Both the position numbers and the translations under genes were made by a program. From NCBI RefSeq assembly GCF_001758465.1, contig NZ_MJIC01000002.1:101765-165764 (forward strand): a stretch of 64,000 nucleotides of DNA, given 5' to 3'. The notes below the pieces were generated by a model, which ran no database searches, had not been told where the DNA came from, and worked only from the letters and a program-made list of their open reading frames with translations. The stretch comes from Marisediminitalea lipolytica (GTDB taxonomy: Bacteria; Pseudomonadota; Gammaproteobacteria; Enterobacterales; Alteromonadaceae). Below, piece by piece: positions 47,563 to 57,169 of this stretch (the stretch's first letter is position 1; every line of letters begins with the position of its first letter).

Positions 47563-48456
47563 ATGCGCCCTTTTAAATCTGGTACTCAGTGGTTTGCTGC
47601 TTGTTGCCTGTTTATAAGCACTTCTTTAATGGCAAATCCTTTGCCAAAGGAGTCAGTCGAAGACGTCGTAATACCAACATTTCAGCCTGGTACGGGTGAC
47701 TTTTACTTTTATATCAAAACGCTGCTTAATCTGGCTTTAACGCAATCAGAACAACAGTTTGGTCCGGTAGTTTTAAAAACAAATCCACAGCGGACAACCC
47801 AGGCTGAACAGTTTAATAACCTGAAACTCGGCATTACTGACATAACCTGGTCAGTGACAACTATCAAACGTGAACAGCAGTTTATCCCCATTCGTATTCC
47901 CTTAACCGCCGGACTCTTTGGCTACCGGGTACTGGTGTGCAGAGAGGCTGATCCGCGCTTCTCATCACTCCAGTCACCAGCGCAGCTAAAATCATTAATG
48001 GCAATACAAGGGGCTGACTGGCCGGATACGAGCATTATGGAATACAACGGCTATGCACTGACTACTGCGAATTATGAGGATACCTACAGCCGATTAAAGC
48101 AAGGTAGTGTGGATTATTTTCCCCGTGCTGCACACGAAGTTTTTGAAGAGTTATCGATACACGCGGATGGCCAGCTTATTATCAAAGCGCATACCGCGTT
48201 GCATTACAGCAACCCGATGTTTTTCTTTGTGACGAAGGACAAACCCGAACTGGCCGAACGACTGCTCAAAGGATTGGCCATTCTGGCGGCCAATGGCGAC
48301 TTAAATCGCTTGCTGACTTCCCAGTTTTTTTATATCCGCGCCAGAAACCTGTTAATGGGCAGAACGTTATATGAACTGGAAAATCCCCTGCTGTCTGCCG
48401 ATACCAAAGCGGCACTGGCACATTATCCAAGCCCTTTAGAGCATCTGTTTAAATAA
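47563..48456 (+). CDS. Periplasmic solute-binding-like protein, paralogue D
   Basis: A 297-residue homologue of the preceding gene, with LKLGITDITWSVTTIKRE, TAGLFGYRVLVCRE, PAQLKSLMAIQGADWPD and QGSVDYFPRAAHEV in the same order. It has an N-terminal signal peptide (about to MA-NP). The start is taken as ATG 47563; a TTG at 47557 is also in frame and no strong ribosome site is visible for either. 71 bp from paralogue C, so they may share a transcript. The gene ends only 4 bp before the end of crbR on the other strand. Confidence 0.73.
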   Translation: MRPFKSGTQWFAACCLFISTSLMANPLPKESVEDVVIPTFQPGTGDFYFYIKTLLNLALTQSEQQFGPVVLKTNPQRTTQAEQFNNLKLGITDITWSVTTIKREQQFIPIRIPLTAGLFGYRVLVCREADPRFSSLQSPAQLKSLMAIQGADWPDTSIMEYNGYALTTANYEDTYSRLKQGSVDYFPRAAHEVFEELSIHADGQLIIKAHTALHYSNPMFFFVTKDKPELAERLLKGLAILAANGDLNRLLTSQFFYIRARNLLMGRTLYELENPLLSADTKAALAHYPSPLEHLFK

Positions 48457-48460
48457 AGGT

Positions 48461-49114
48461 TTATTTGGCAGAGCTAGCCGGAGGCTCAAGCTCCAACTGT
48501 GAAGCAATAAGCACCGCTTGAGTACGATTATTGATCCCAAGCTTCTTAAAGATAGCCGTAACGTGTGCTTTAACAGTAGCTTCGGCAATATCCAGATTGT
48601 AGCCAATCTGTTTGTTGAGCAAACCATCGCGCATATAGCACAGCACTTTGTACTGTGAAGGAGTCAGACTCGACACTTTGTCAGCCAGTTCAGAAAACGC
48701 CTCATCGACATCTTCAATTTTTTCACTAATTGATTCTGGCAGCCAGATATCGCCATCCAAAATCACCTGCACCGCTTTGGCAATATTATCAGCACTGGTG
48801 GTTTTAGGAATAAACCCAAGAGCACCCACACCCACTATTTTGGAGATAATGGTGGCATCTTCGGTGCCGGATACTACGGCTACGGGTAAATCGGGGTAAA
48901 GCTTGCGGATATGTAATAAGCCGAACAGATCGTTACTGCCCGGCATATGTAAATCAAGTAACAAAAGGTCGACATCTTCTTTTTCAAGCATGTCGACCGT
49001 CGCAGTGAGATCGCCAGCCTCGAGGATAGTGAGGTCTGGCAATGACAATGATAACGCTCCCTTTAGCGCATCGCGATATAAAGGGTGATCATCGGCAATC
49101 AGCAGCGTTATCAT
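48461..49114 (-). CDS. crbR: LuxR-type response regulator CrbR
   Basis: A 217-residue NarL/LuxR-family response regulator. The receiver domain (LLIADDHPLY, phospho-Asp in LLLLDLHMPG, conserved Lys in FIPKTTS) is followed by a LuxR HTH (SSLTPSQYKVLCYMRDGL, NLDIAEATVKAHVTAIFKKLGINNR). It has the CrbR architecture and pairs with CrbS. The start is the ATG at 49112-49114, with GGAG 5 bases upstream; the acs stop is 11 bp away, so acs and crbR are cotranscribed and autoactivation through the acs promoter is likely (inference). Confidence 0.88.
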   Translation of the reverse strand: MITLLIADDHPLYRDALKGALSLSLPDLTILEAGDLTATVDMLEKEDVDLLLLDLHMPGSNDLFGLLHIRKLYPDLPVAVVSGTEDATIISKIVGVGALGFIPKTTSADNIAKAVQVILDGDIWLPESISEKIEDVDEAFSELADKVSSLTPSQYKVLCYMRDGLLNKQIGYNLDIAEATVKAHVTAIFKKLGINNRTQAVLIASQLELEPPASSAK

Positions 49115-49125
49115 TTGCACTCCGT

Positions 49126-51072
49126 TTACTTATTAAGACGCTCCTCTATGAGTGTATCAACAACCGACGGATCCGCCAACGTTGACGTATCGCCTAGTTG
49201 CTCATGCTCATTGGCGGCAATCTTACGCAGGATACGACGCATGATCTTACCAGAACGGGTTTTCGGCAGACCACGAGACCACTGAATCATATCCGGCGTT
49301 GCGATTGGGCTCAACTCGGTGCGAACCCAGGCACGGATTTCCTTAGTCAGATCGTCATCCGGCTCAACACCTTCATTAGGCGTGATGTACACGTAGATGC
49401 CCTGACCTTTAATGTCATGGGGGTAACCCACTACCGCAGCTTCTGCCACTTTAGGGTGAGCAACCAGTGCACTTTCGATTTCAGCAGTACCTAAGCGGTG
49501 ACCAGAAACGTTCAGTACGTCATCCACGCGACCGGTGATCCAGTAGTAACCGTCTTCGTCGCGACGAGCACCGTCACCAGTGAAGTAAACGCCTTTATAA
49601 GCACTGAAGTAAGTGTTAATAAAGCGCTCATGATCACCGTATACAGTTCGCGCCTGGCTTGGCCAGCTGTCTTTGATAACCAGGTTACCTTCGTTTGCGC
49701 CTTCAAGCTCAGCACCTTCAGCATCGAACAGCGCAGGCTGAATACCAAACATCGGACGAGAAGCAGAACCAGGTTTAAGCGGTGTTGCACCCGGCAGCGG
49801 AGAAATCATCATGCCGCCGGTTTCGGTTTGCCACCAGGTATCCATAATCGGACAACGGCTTTCACCGATTACGCGGTAGTACCATTCCCAGGCTTCAGGG
49901 TTGATTGGCTCACCCACCGAACCTAACAGGCGCAGTGATGACAAGTCACAGCCTTCTACCGGCGCCTCGCCGTGTGCCATTAATGCACGAATTGCGGTTG
50001 GCGCAGTGTACAGTGAGTTAACTTTGTATTTTTCTACTACCTGAGCAATACGACGTACGTCCGGATAAGTAGGTACACCTTCAAAGAATACCTGGGTTGC
50101 ACCGTTGATTAACGGACCGTAAGTCATATAGCTGTGGCCGGTGATCCAGCCCACATCCGCCGTACACCAGTAAATATCATCTTCGCGATAATCGAAGGCA
50201 TATTTAAAGGTCATTGCGGTATATAACAGGTAACCACCGGTGGTATGTACAACACCTTTAGGGGTACCGGTAGAACCAGAGGTATACAGGATAAACAGTG
50301 GATCTTCGGCGTTCATCACTTCAGGCTCGCACTGCGCAGAACAATCTTCTACCAGCGCATCCCAGTAAACATCCACACTGTCATCGAATGCCACATCGCC
50401 GCCAGTCAGCTTGTGTACAATAACGTTGGTAATCGAAGGACAAGCACCGTTTGCCAGCGCACGGTCTACGTTAGCTTTCAGCGGTACGCTGCGACCAGCA
50501 CGGCGGCCTTCGTCACAGGTGATAACGACTTTTGCGCTGCTGTCATTAATACGGTCGGCAATCGCATTTGGTGAGAAACCACCAAAGATAACCGAGTGAA
50601 CAGCACCGATACGGGCACAGGCCAGCATTGCATAAGCTGCCTGAGGTACCATTGGCATGTAGATAGCGACGCGGTCGCCTTTCTCTACACCCAGTTTTTT
50701 CAGGCCGTTTGCCAGCTTACATACTTCATAATGCAGCTGTTGATAGCTGATCTCATCACTGTCTTCAGGTGAGTCACCTTCCCAGAAAATAGCGGTTTTC
50801 TTGGCATCTTTTGCTAAATGACGATCGATACAGTTATAACTGGCGTTTATTTCGCCATCTTCAAACCATTTAATCGAAACGGTTTCCGGGCCAAAGGTGG
50901 TGTTTTTTACTTTTGTAGGCTTGGTATACCAATCCAACGTGCTGGCATATTCGCCCCAGAACCCTTCAGGATCCTCAACCGACTTCTTGTACATTTCGAA
51001 GTACTGTTCTTCAGTCAGATGTGTTGACGCTTTGATGTCCTCAGGAACCGGGTATATCTTGCTGGCAGTCAT
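49126..51072 (-). CDS. acs: Acetyl-CoA synthetase
   Basis: Activates acetate to acetyl-CoA via acetyl-AMP. The protein is 648 residues; the start at 51070-51072 has GGAGG upstream, and a TTG at 51087 is ignored. AMP-binding motif [12 protein letters not shown] and the later WWQTETGG and [12 protein letters not shown] motifs are intact. The C-terminal Lys609 (GLPKTRSGK) is the residue acetylated to switch the enzyme off in Salmonella (known) and is conserved in position. First gene of an acs-crbR operon with repeated elements in its upstream region. Confidence 0.97.
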   Translation of the reverse strand: MTASKIYPVPEDIKASTHLTEEQYFEMYKKSVEDPEGFWGEYASTLDWYTKPTKVKNTTFGPETVSIKWFEDGEINASYNCIDRHLAKDAKKTAIFWEGDSPEDSDEISYQQLHYEVCKLANGLKKLGVEKGDRVAIYMPMVPQAAYAMLACARIGAVHSVIFGGFSPNAIADRINDSSAKVVITCDEGRRAGRSVPLKANVDRALANGACPSITNVIVHKLTGGDVAFDDSVDVYWDALVEDCSAQCEPEVMNAEDPLFILYTSGSTGTPKGVVHTTGGYLLYTAMTFKYAFDYREDDIYWCTADVGWITGHSYMTYGPLINGATQVFFEGVPTYPDVRRIAQVVEKYKVNSLYTAPTAIRALMAHGEAPVEGCDLSSLRLLGSVGEPINPEAWEWYYRVIGESRCPIMDTWWQTETGGMMISPLPGATPLKPGSASRPMFGIQPALFDAEGAELEGANEGNLVIKDSWPSQARTVYGDHERFINTYFSAYKGVYFTGDGARRDEDGYYWITGRVDDVLNVSGHRLGTAEIESALVAHPKVAEAAVVGYPHDIKGQGIYVYITPNEGVEPDDDLTKEIRAWVRTELSPIATPDMIQWSRGLPKTRSGKIMRRILRKIAANEHEQLGDTSTLADPSVVDTLIEERLNK

Positions 51073-51137
51073 TTGATGTGCCTCCAATTTTTAATAAAAA
51101 GCAGTGATATTGTTGATAGATCAATGTAGCCGTTCCT

Positions 51138-51246
51138 GACCAAAGAAAAATGCGACTTTGGTCTTACCGAAAGCGAAATTTCTATTTACTTACCTTGTGT
51201 TACGACTTTCGTCTTATAGACCATCCGCTAATTTCAAATTGGTCTA
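51138..51246. promoter_or_regulatory. Putative CrbR regulatory region between acs and the DcaP-like porin
   Basis: Two near-identical 13-mers lie on the plus strand: GACTTTGGTCTTA (51154-51166) and GACTTTCGTCTTA (51204-51216), 12 of 13 identical and 50 bp apart, about five helical turns. The first is also part of a perfect inverted repeat GACCAAAG-N10-CTTTGGTC (51138-51163). A further inverted repeat TAGACCA-N16-TGGTCTA spans 51217-51246. They lie 66-174 bp upstream of acs and 85-193 bp upstream of the porin. Identification with CrbR binding is inference from context. Confidence 0.6.
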
Positions 51247-51330
51247 AACTCATCCAAATTAATCTTCGTTAACCGTATTTTTACACTTTTTTTACCAAAC
51301 CTCCAATATTTGGAACATGGGACGAGAAAC

Positions 51331-52494
51331 ATGAAAACCACTATGAAAACAATTACCCGTGCAGTATCTCTGGCTGTAGCTGGCTTTGCAATGGCATCTG
51401 CCAACGCCGCTACTATTGGCTCAACTGATGTAAAATTTACCGGTTACGTAAAAGCCGATGGTATTTACAGTGACTACTCTAATGGCGAAGGCCATCCACT
51501 GAACCGCGATTTTTACGTACCATCTACCATCGCTGTTGGCGCTGCGGATGATGACATTGGCGGTCGTTTTGACGGTCATGTAAGACAATCGCGTTTTCGT
51601 TTTACCACCAATACGCCGGTGAGTGACTCTGACAGCATTACTGGTGTACTGGAATTCGACTTTATGGTGACCAAGGGTGACTACGACAACGAGCGTATCA
51701 GTAACTCTTACCTCCCACGTCTGCGCCACGCATTCCTGAAATATAAAAACTGGTTGGTAGGTCAGACCTGGACCACTTTCATGGATGTTGGCGCGTTACC
51801 TGAGTCGCTGGACTTCATCGGTACCACTGACGGCGTAACCTTTGCCCGTCAGACCATGGTTCGTTACTCACAGAACGGCTTTGATTTTGCCTTAGAAAAT
51901 CCGGAAACCACCGTGGTGGGTGTGGGTGCAACAGACGACAACTCCGTACCTGATGTGATTGCTGCTTACACCATGAAGAGCGACTGGGGTCACTTTAAAG
52001 TTGCCGGTTTATTCCGTCAGTTGTCTTATGAAGTAGACGGCATAGATGCGTCAGACACTGGCATGGGTATTTCATTAACCTCAAAAATTAAAATCGGTGA
52101 CACCGACGATATCCGCCTGTCGTTCTACACTGGCTCTGGTATTGGCCGTTATGCCGCACTGAACGCTGCGCAAGGTGCAGTTTACAACCCGGAAAATGGT
52201 AGCCTGGATGCCGTAGACTCAACTGGTTATGCTATTGCCTATCGCCACATGTGGACCGACAAAGCCCGTTCAAGTGTTATGTTCTCTGCGTTTGACGCCG
52301 ATGCGGAACAAATTACCAGCGTTACCATGGGTGATTACACGGATAAAACCTACAGCGCACGAGTAAACTACATTTATTCAGTGTCAAAAACCATGACTGT
52401 AGGAGCGGAATACGCGTACGCCAAGCGTGAAACCGAAGCGGGACTGGAAGGTGATATGAGCCGTCTGCAATTTTCTGCGAAATATGCATTCTAG
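51331..52494 (+). CDS. DcaP-like outer-membrane porin
   Basis: A 387-residue exported protein. The start MKTTMKTITRAVSLA at 51331 is preceded by GGGACGAG; ATG at 51343 is an alternative. A signal peptide ends near ANA-AT. The barrel shows alternating strands and ends FSAKYAF with a terminal Phe, and DVKFTGYVKADGIYSDY and FRFTTNTPVSDSDSITGVLEFDF (in parts) are typical of trimeric DcaP-like porins. These pass dicarboxylates or other anions (known for DcaP). Divergent from acs over a shared operator region, so a role in acetate or organic-acid entry is plausible. Confidence 0.88.
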   Translation: MKTTMKTITRAVSLAVAGFAMASANAATIGSTDVKFTGYVKADGIYSDYSNGEGHPLNRDFYVPSTIAVGAADDDIGGRFDGHVRQSRFRFTTNTPVSDSDSITGVLEFDFMVTKGDYDNERISNSYLPRLRHAFLKYKNWLVGQTWTTFMDVGALPESLDFIGTTDGVTFARQTMVRYSQNGFDFALENPETTVVGVGATDDNSVPDVIAAYTMKSDWGHFKVAGLFRQLSYEVDGIDASDTGMGISLTSKIKIGDTDDIRLSFYTGSGIGRYAALNAAQGAVYNPENGSLDAVDSTGYAIAYRHMWTDKARSSVMFSAFDADAEQITSVTMGDYTDKTYSARVNYIYSVSKTMTVGAEYAYAKRETEAGLEGDMSRLQFSAKYAF

Positions 52495-52847
52495 TACTAC
52501 ACTTATACGAGGCAGTATGCTCAGTGCTGCCCGTTGTGTTCGGTTGTTCCCAAGTTGGCCACATTATATGTGGCCTTTTTTTGTCTTAATGTGGCACAAA
52601 AGTCATTGGACTGAACACACATACCCACCCAAAAGTTATTCACCCTTGATCGGCATGGCGTATTAGCTGCCAATTAAATCCTCATATTTTAACAAAAGTG
52701 CCCCAAAATAATATTTACAATTATAAATATAAACCTTTAGTAGCATGGCACTAACGCCATAGTGAACTACCTTTATTAATAGTCATTTTGTGAAATCAGG
52801 CACTGTGTTCAGACAATACTGCAGCAGCCTTTTAAAGAGAGATAGCA
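52495..52847. other. Intergenic region between the porin and the PAS chemoreceptor
   Basis: About 350 bp with the porin terminator at its left (listed next). The right part is strongly AT-rich (about 52680-52745). I saw no good sigma-28 or sigma-54 promoter and no small gene. Confidence 0.5.
52557..52582 (+). terminator. Terminator of the DcaP-like porin gene
   Basis: Perfect 8-bp stem GGCCACAT/ATGTGGCC (52557-52564 with 52568-52575) and loop TAT, followed by T7. Confidence 0.92.
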
Positions 52848-55661
52848 ATGGTTGATAGTTCAAATGTAAGTCCAGACGCAAGCGCCACCACCGATGAACA
52901 CGAGGCTGATTATGACGCGCTCAACGCCGGGTTATGCTTACCTGAATGGGTAGACGAGTCAGTTTGCTTAGGCGTTTTTGATACTAATGGCCGCTTGGTC
53001 GAAGCGAACTCTGCTTTCTCTCATTTTATCGATTGTGAAGATATCAGCTCAGTCAGCTTTGACAGCGATTTTGAGCTGGACGAGCAGTTGAATTTTGCCC
53101 AGCTCCAACAATCATTGCCATTACGTATTTACCTTAGATGCAAAGCCAACAAAGCCAGTACCTTGCTAACCACACTGACTCAGACATCAATACAGGGTAA
53201 AGACTGCATTGTTCTTATGGGAATGGACAACACTGATTGCGTTTCGGCAGGTAATTTCTTTGACAGCCACTTTGATGACGAAAAGGCCACGCAGGTTCAG
53301 GCCGTATTCGATACCACTGGCTCGCTCATCAAATTCAATAAGCAACTCTGCACATTATTAAAATATTCCGCAGAACAACTAAAAGACAAAACCTTTAGCG
53401 AGCTTTGCCACCCTAAAATGCTGCATACAAGTCATTATGAGACATTGTGGGCTCCTCTCGCGCCCGGCGAAGAGATGAAACAGGATTACACATTCATCGA
53501 TCGTGACGGTGAAGAAGTCTGGGTTCACAGTAGCTTCAACTGTATTCGTTTAGGCTCAAAAAAATCACCGCATATTCTTTTTCGTGGCGAAGATATTACC
53601 GCTCAACATTTAAATAAGGCGGCAATGCAGGCCAAACTGGATGCAATAGACCGTACCCAGGCCATCATCGAATTTTGTAATGACGGTACCATCACCCAGG
53701 CAAACCAGATGTTTTGCTCGGTAATGGGCTACCAGGAAAGCGATATAGTGGGTAAACACCATCGCATTTTTGTTGATGAAGCCTATGAGGCCAGCCAGGA
53801 GTACGCTGAATTCTGGCGTGCTTTACAAAGCGGTAAACCACAACGTGGCGAATTCCTCCGCTTCGATGCGAATGGTGATGAAGTATGGCTTTTTGCCACC
53901 TATACACCGGTTACCAACCTTGATGGTAAAGTAATAAAGGTCATAAAGTTCGCCACTAATATCACCAGCCAGAAACACCAGGAACGTGAAATCAGTACAT
54001 TAAATACGGCAATGAACGCTAGTCAGTGTATCTGGGAGCTGGACAGGAATCGCCAGTTGATATCCTCAAATGAAAACTTCCAAAGGGCGGTGGGCTACAC
54101 ATCAACGGCACTCAAAAATCTGGATGAGAATAAACTCATTTTCAAGGAAGACTTAAATTCGCCCGAATATTCCGAGGTATGGCGCAAACTCAGACTAGGT
54201 GAAACCCAGCGATTAACGCTTCGACGTCGTCATCAGGATGGCAGAGACGTATGGATAGATGCCGTGCTTCAACCCATTAAAGATACACGCGATCAATTAA
54301 AGCGAGTGCTATGCATTGGGCAGGATGTAACCGAAGAACAAACCCGTCAAATAGAGCTGGAAGGCAAAATTGGTGCAATTAATCGTTCGCAGGCCATCAT
54401 AGAGTTAAGTCTGGACGGCACTATTTTAAACGCCAACCCAAATTTCCTTAATTTAATGGAGTACTCGCTGGATGAAATTAAAGGCAAGCATCACCAAATG
54501 TTTGTTAGTCAACAAGAAGCAAGTTCTGCCGAATATCAGTCTTTCTGGCACGCATTGAGTCGTGGGGAATTCCGCTCAGGTGAGTTCCGCCGTGAAGGTA
54601 AAGGTGGCAAAGAGGTCTGGATTCAGGCGACTTACAATCCCATTTTTGACAAGAACAACCGCCCAATAAAAGTAGTGAAATTTGCAACGGATATTACTGA
54701 GCAGAAACTCACTTCATCGCAACACAGAGCAACGGTGGAAGCCATTAATAAAAGCCTTGCCTGTATAGAGTTTGATCTTGAAGGTAATGTCCTGCATGCA
54801 AATCACAATTTCCTGAGCGCTATGGGCTACACCCTTAAAGAAATTCAGGGAGACCATCATAGTTTGTTTTGTACGCCGGAATACACCCGCAGCGAGGAGT
54901 ATCGTTCTTTCTGGCTCAACCTCAGTGAAGGCCAGCACCTGTCAGGACGCTTTCATCGCATAGGTAAGTACCAGCGCAATGTCTGGATCCAGGCCTCTTA
55001 TAACCCAATTTACGATCTCAATGGCAATGTGGTTAAGGTGATTAAAGTGGCTTACGACATCACCAAAGAAATGGAGATGCAGCAGCTTATTTCCACCAAT
55101 ACCAAAATCATGCACCAGCAGCTCGACACCATGATTACCGCAATAAAGGAAGTGACTGTCGTTTCTGAAAATGCCAACTCTGTGGCACAAAAATCCGCGA
55201 CATCTGCCGTCAGTGGCGTGTCGTTGGTTCAGGGTATGCAGTCAGCTATTAATGAAATACAGGACAATTACAATCGCATTTATGAAATTGTAAACCGAAT
55301 TAGTGAAATCGCTAACCAGACTAACCTGCTTGCCTTTAACGCGGCTGTCGAAGCAGCCCGTGCAGGGACCCACGGAGTTGGGTTCTCTGTTGTAGCTGCT
55401 GAGGTCAGAAAGCTTGCTGAACGTTCCAGCCATGCCGCCGAAGAAATTAACAATATGGTGCTGGATGCCAGAAAAAATATCGATTCCAGTGCCAGGTTAA
55501 GTGACAACACGGCAACAACATTTACCTCTATCGAAAACTCAATAGAAGAAACCAGTCAGTCGCTGTTGAAAATAGTGGAGCTTAACCAGACTCAGGAGAA
55601 AAACACCCACGAACTGGAAATTATCCTGGACAAACTAAAATCGGTTGAAGGAAATGATTGA
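52848..55661 (+). CDS. Soluble methyl-accepting chemotaxis protein with about six PAS domains
   Basis: A 937-residue chemoreceptor with no membrane segment. PAS-like domains cover about residues 38-130, 150-255, 267-378, 388-500, 510-620 and 632-742. The third, fifth and sixth share a close pattern ([42 protein letters not shown]), showing internal duplication. A short signalling domain (about 745-937) has the tip [23 protein letters not shown] domains may bind haem, flavin or small ligands; none can be assigned. The stop overlaps, within 3 bp, the start region of a triple CheW protein, giving a dedicated receptor-coupler pair. Confidence 0.88.
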   Translation: MVDSSNVSPDASATTDEHEADYDALNAGLCLPEWVDESVCLGVFDTNGRLVEANSAFSHFIDCEDISSVSFDSDFELDEQLNFAQLQQSLPLRIYLRCKANKASTLLTTLTQTSIQGKDCIVLMGMDNTDCVSAGNFFDSHFDDEKATQVQAVFDTTGSLIKFNKQLCTLLKYSAEQLKDKTFSELCHPKMLHTSHYETLWAPLAPGEEMKQDYTFIDRDGEEVWVHSSFNCIRLGSKKSPHILFRGEDITAQHLNKAAMQAKLDAIDRTQAIIEFCNDGTITQANQMFCSVMGYQESDIVGKHHRIFVDEAYEASQEYAEFWRALQSGKPQRGEFLRFDANGDEVWLFATYTPVTNLDGKVIKVIKFATNITSQKHQEREISTLNTAMNASQCIWELDRNRQLISSNENFQRAVGYTSTALKNLDENKLIFKEDLNSPEYSEVWRKLRLGETQRLTLRRRHQDGRDVWIDAVLQPIKDTRDQLKRVLCIGQDVTEEQTRQIELEGKIGAINRSQAIIELSLDGTILNANPNFLNLMEYSLDEIKGKHHQMFVSQQEASSAEYQSFWHALSRGEFRSGEFRREGKGGKEVWIQATYNPIFDKNNRPIKVVKFATDITEQKLTSSQHRATVEAINKSLACIEFDLEGNVLHANHNFLSAMGYTLKEIQGDHHSLFCTPEYTRSEEYRSFWLNLSEGQHLSGRFHRIGKYQRNVWIQASYNPIYDLNGNVVKVIKVAYDITKEMEMQQLISTNTKIMHQQLDTMITAIKEVTVVSENANSVAQKSATSAVSGVSLVQGMQSAINEIQDNYNRIYEIVNRISEIANQTNLLAFNAAVEAARAGTHGVGFSVVAAEVRKLAERSSHAAEEINNMVLDARKNIDSSARLSDNTATTFTSIENSIEETSQSLLKIVELNQTQEKNTHELEIILDKLKSVEGND

Positions 55662-55663
55662 TA

Positions 55664-57148
55664 ATGAGTGACGCCTGCAATTTCGGAATCTTTGAAATTG
55701 ATTCCGGCCTGTTTGCCGTTGATGTAACTTGTGTCAGTGAAGTCGTACCGTTTGAACTCCATTCGGATTTTCTGTCTGAAAACGATGCGGTTATTGGCAG
55801 TCTCGACTTGCGGGGCTGGACTGTACCGGTGATCGACCTGTCAACGCACATTCGTGGCCAACGACCTGTTGATAACAATGGTTCAATACTGGTCGTCCGA
55901 AGTAAAGAGCGACTGCTCGGTATTGCAATCCGCAGTGTCGTGGGCATGGAAGATGTGCCGGCAAACGCCATCGCTGTAATAAATGCCCAGCATTCATTGT
56001 TAAGTGGCAGCTTTGTCTCTGCCTCGCTTAACAAGGGGGTTACTATTCTGTCCACAGAGAGACTGCTGTCTGACCAAGCGCTTCCCTCCGTTCCGGCCCC
56101 TCCAGCCGCTATAAATCACCGGCACCATGTTACGGCAGGCGAAAAGCGAACCGTGATGCTGACAACGGTGGGAAAGCGACTCATTGCATTTCTGGCCGAA
56201 GATATTTTCAGTACCTTAACTGAAACGACAATTGTCGATAACGTCCACCACAGTAATAGCTTTTTAGGCGAGGTGGAACATCAGAATAAACGCATTCCCA
56301 TTCTTGATCTTGGCAGTCTGGTGTTTGATCAGCCGCGCACCGAGGACGTTGCAAAACTGCCTACCGTTATCATTCACGCAAACCAGTGTCAGATTGGCCT
56401 CTGTGTTGACAGCATTATCGACGTAACAGAGTTTGATTATGCAAGTCGAATCACCAATATTAGTAATAGCTATATGGGGAAAAACTGGATTTCCAGTCTG
56501 ATACCCACATCAGCGATTCAATCCGATGCATTGTCTAAATTCGATAATATAGCGCCTCTGGCCATGCTGATAAGCGCAAGTTCCATCAGTCAACTGGATG
56601 AAATAAAAGGCGTGTCCTTACTCTGTCGCGATTTGTCTTCGCAAGACATGAACAAAAGCCGGCAAACACAACTGTCAAAAGAAAAGCAGGGACTCTATTT
56701 TGACATGGGTGCTCCGGTTTTAGTTGATATCACCAGCGTAAGTGAGATTCTGCGCTGGAACACCCCTATTGTCCCCCTGACTGATCAGGGCTATTTGTTT
56801 GGTATGATAAAAGTCGAAAGTGAAGCTATCCCAATCTATGATTTCAGGCCACTGTTTGCTTGCGAAATCGAAGACGAAGACGATTGTGCTCCATCAGTTC
56901 AATTTAGTGATGATGCCAAACGAATACTCCTTGTGCGAGACGAAGCAGGCGCATTTGGCTATTGTGTCAATAAGCTGCTCGACGTAGTCGCGTTCCAACC
57001 AATGGAAAATGCAAAAGACGCCGGCGATCGTGATCGCACGTACAGCGCTGAACTGAACACGGTTTATTTTTTCCAGGGTGAAAAGCGCCACTATGCAAAT
57101 CAGCTAACATCAGAATTTCTGCGGCGGCAAATTTCACCGCCACAGTAA
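55664..57148 (+). CDS. Triple CheW-domain coupling protein
   Basis: A 494-residue protein made of three CheW-like domains, at about residues 1-140, 155-315 and 335-490. Each has the CheW-type strand pattern; the first and third have clear examples (FGIFEIDSGLFAVDVTCVSEVVP; VIGSLDLRGWTVPVIDLS; FGMIKVESEAIPIYDFRPLF). The middle domain is more diverged. There is no receiver domain, unlike CheV. The ATG is 2 bp after the stop of the PAS chemoreceptor, so it probably couples that receptor to CheA, or assembles a ring of its own with it (inference). Confidence 0.85.
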   Translation: MSDACNFGIFEIDSGLFAVDVTCVSEVVPFELHSDFLSENDAVIGSLDLRGWTVPVIDLSTHIRGQRPVDNNGSILVVRSKERLLGIAIRSVVGMEDVPANAIAVINAQHSLLSGSFVSASLNKGVTILSTERLLSDQALPSVPAPPAAINHRHHVTAGEKRTVMLTTVGKRLIAFLAEDIFSTLTETTIVDNVHHSNSFLGEVEHQNKRIPILDLGSLVFDQPRTEDVAKLPTVIIHANQCQIGLCVDSIIDVTEFDYASRITNISNSYMGKNWISSLIPTSAIQSDALSKFDNIAPLAMLISASSISQLDEIKGVSLLCRDLSSQDMNKSRQTQLSKEKQGLYFDMGAPVLVDITSVSEILRWNTPIVPLTDQGYLFGMIKVESEAIPIYDFRPLFACEIEDEDDCAPSVQFSDDAKRILLVRDEAGAFGYCVNKLLDVVAFQPMENAKDAGDRDRTYSAELNTVYFFQGEKRHYANQLTSEFLRRQISPPQ

Positions 57149-57169
57149 ACAAAATGTGACTGAGTCAAA

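Noticed and set aside
52680..52847. Sigma-54 or sigma-28 promoter for the PAS chemoreceptor
   Set aside because: TGGCAC at 52745-52750 is not followed by TTGC at the needed spacing, and no TAAA-N15-GCCGATAA-like match was found.
55621..56055. 144-residue minus-strand frame
   Set aside because: Antisense to the triple CheW gene; shadow of its codon pattern.
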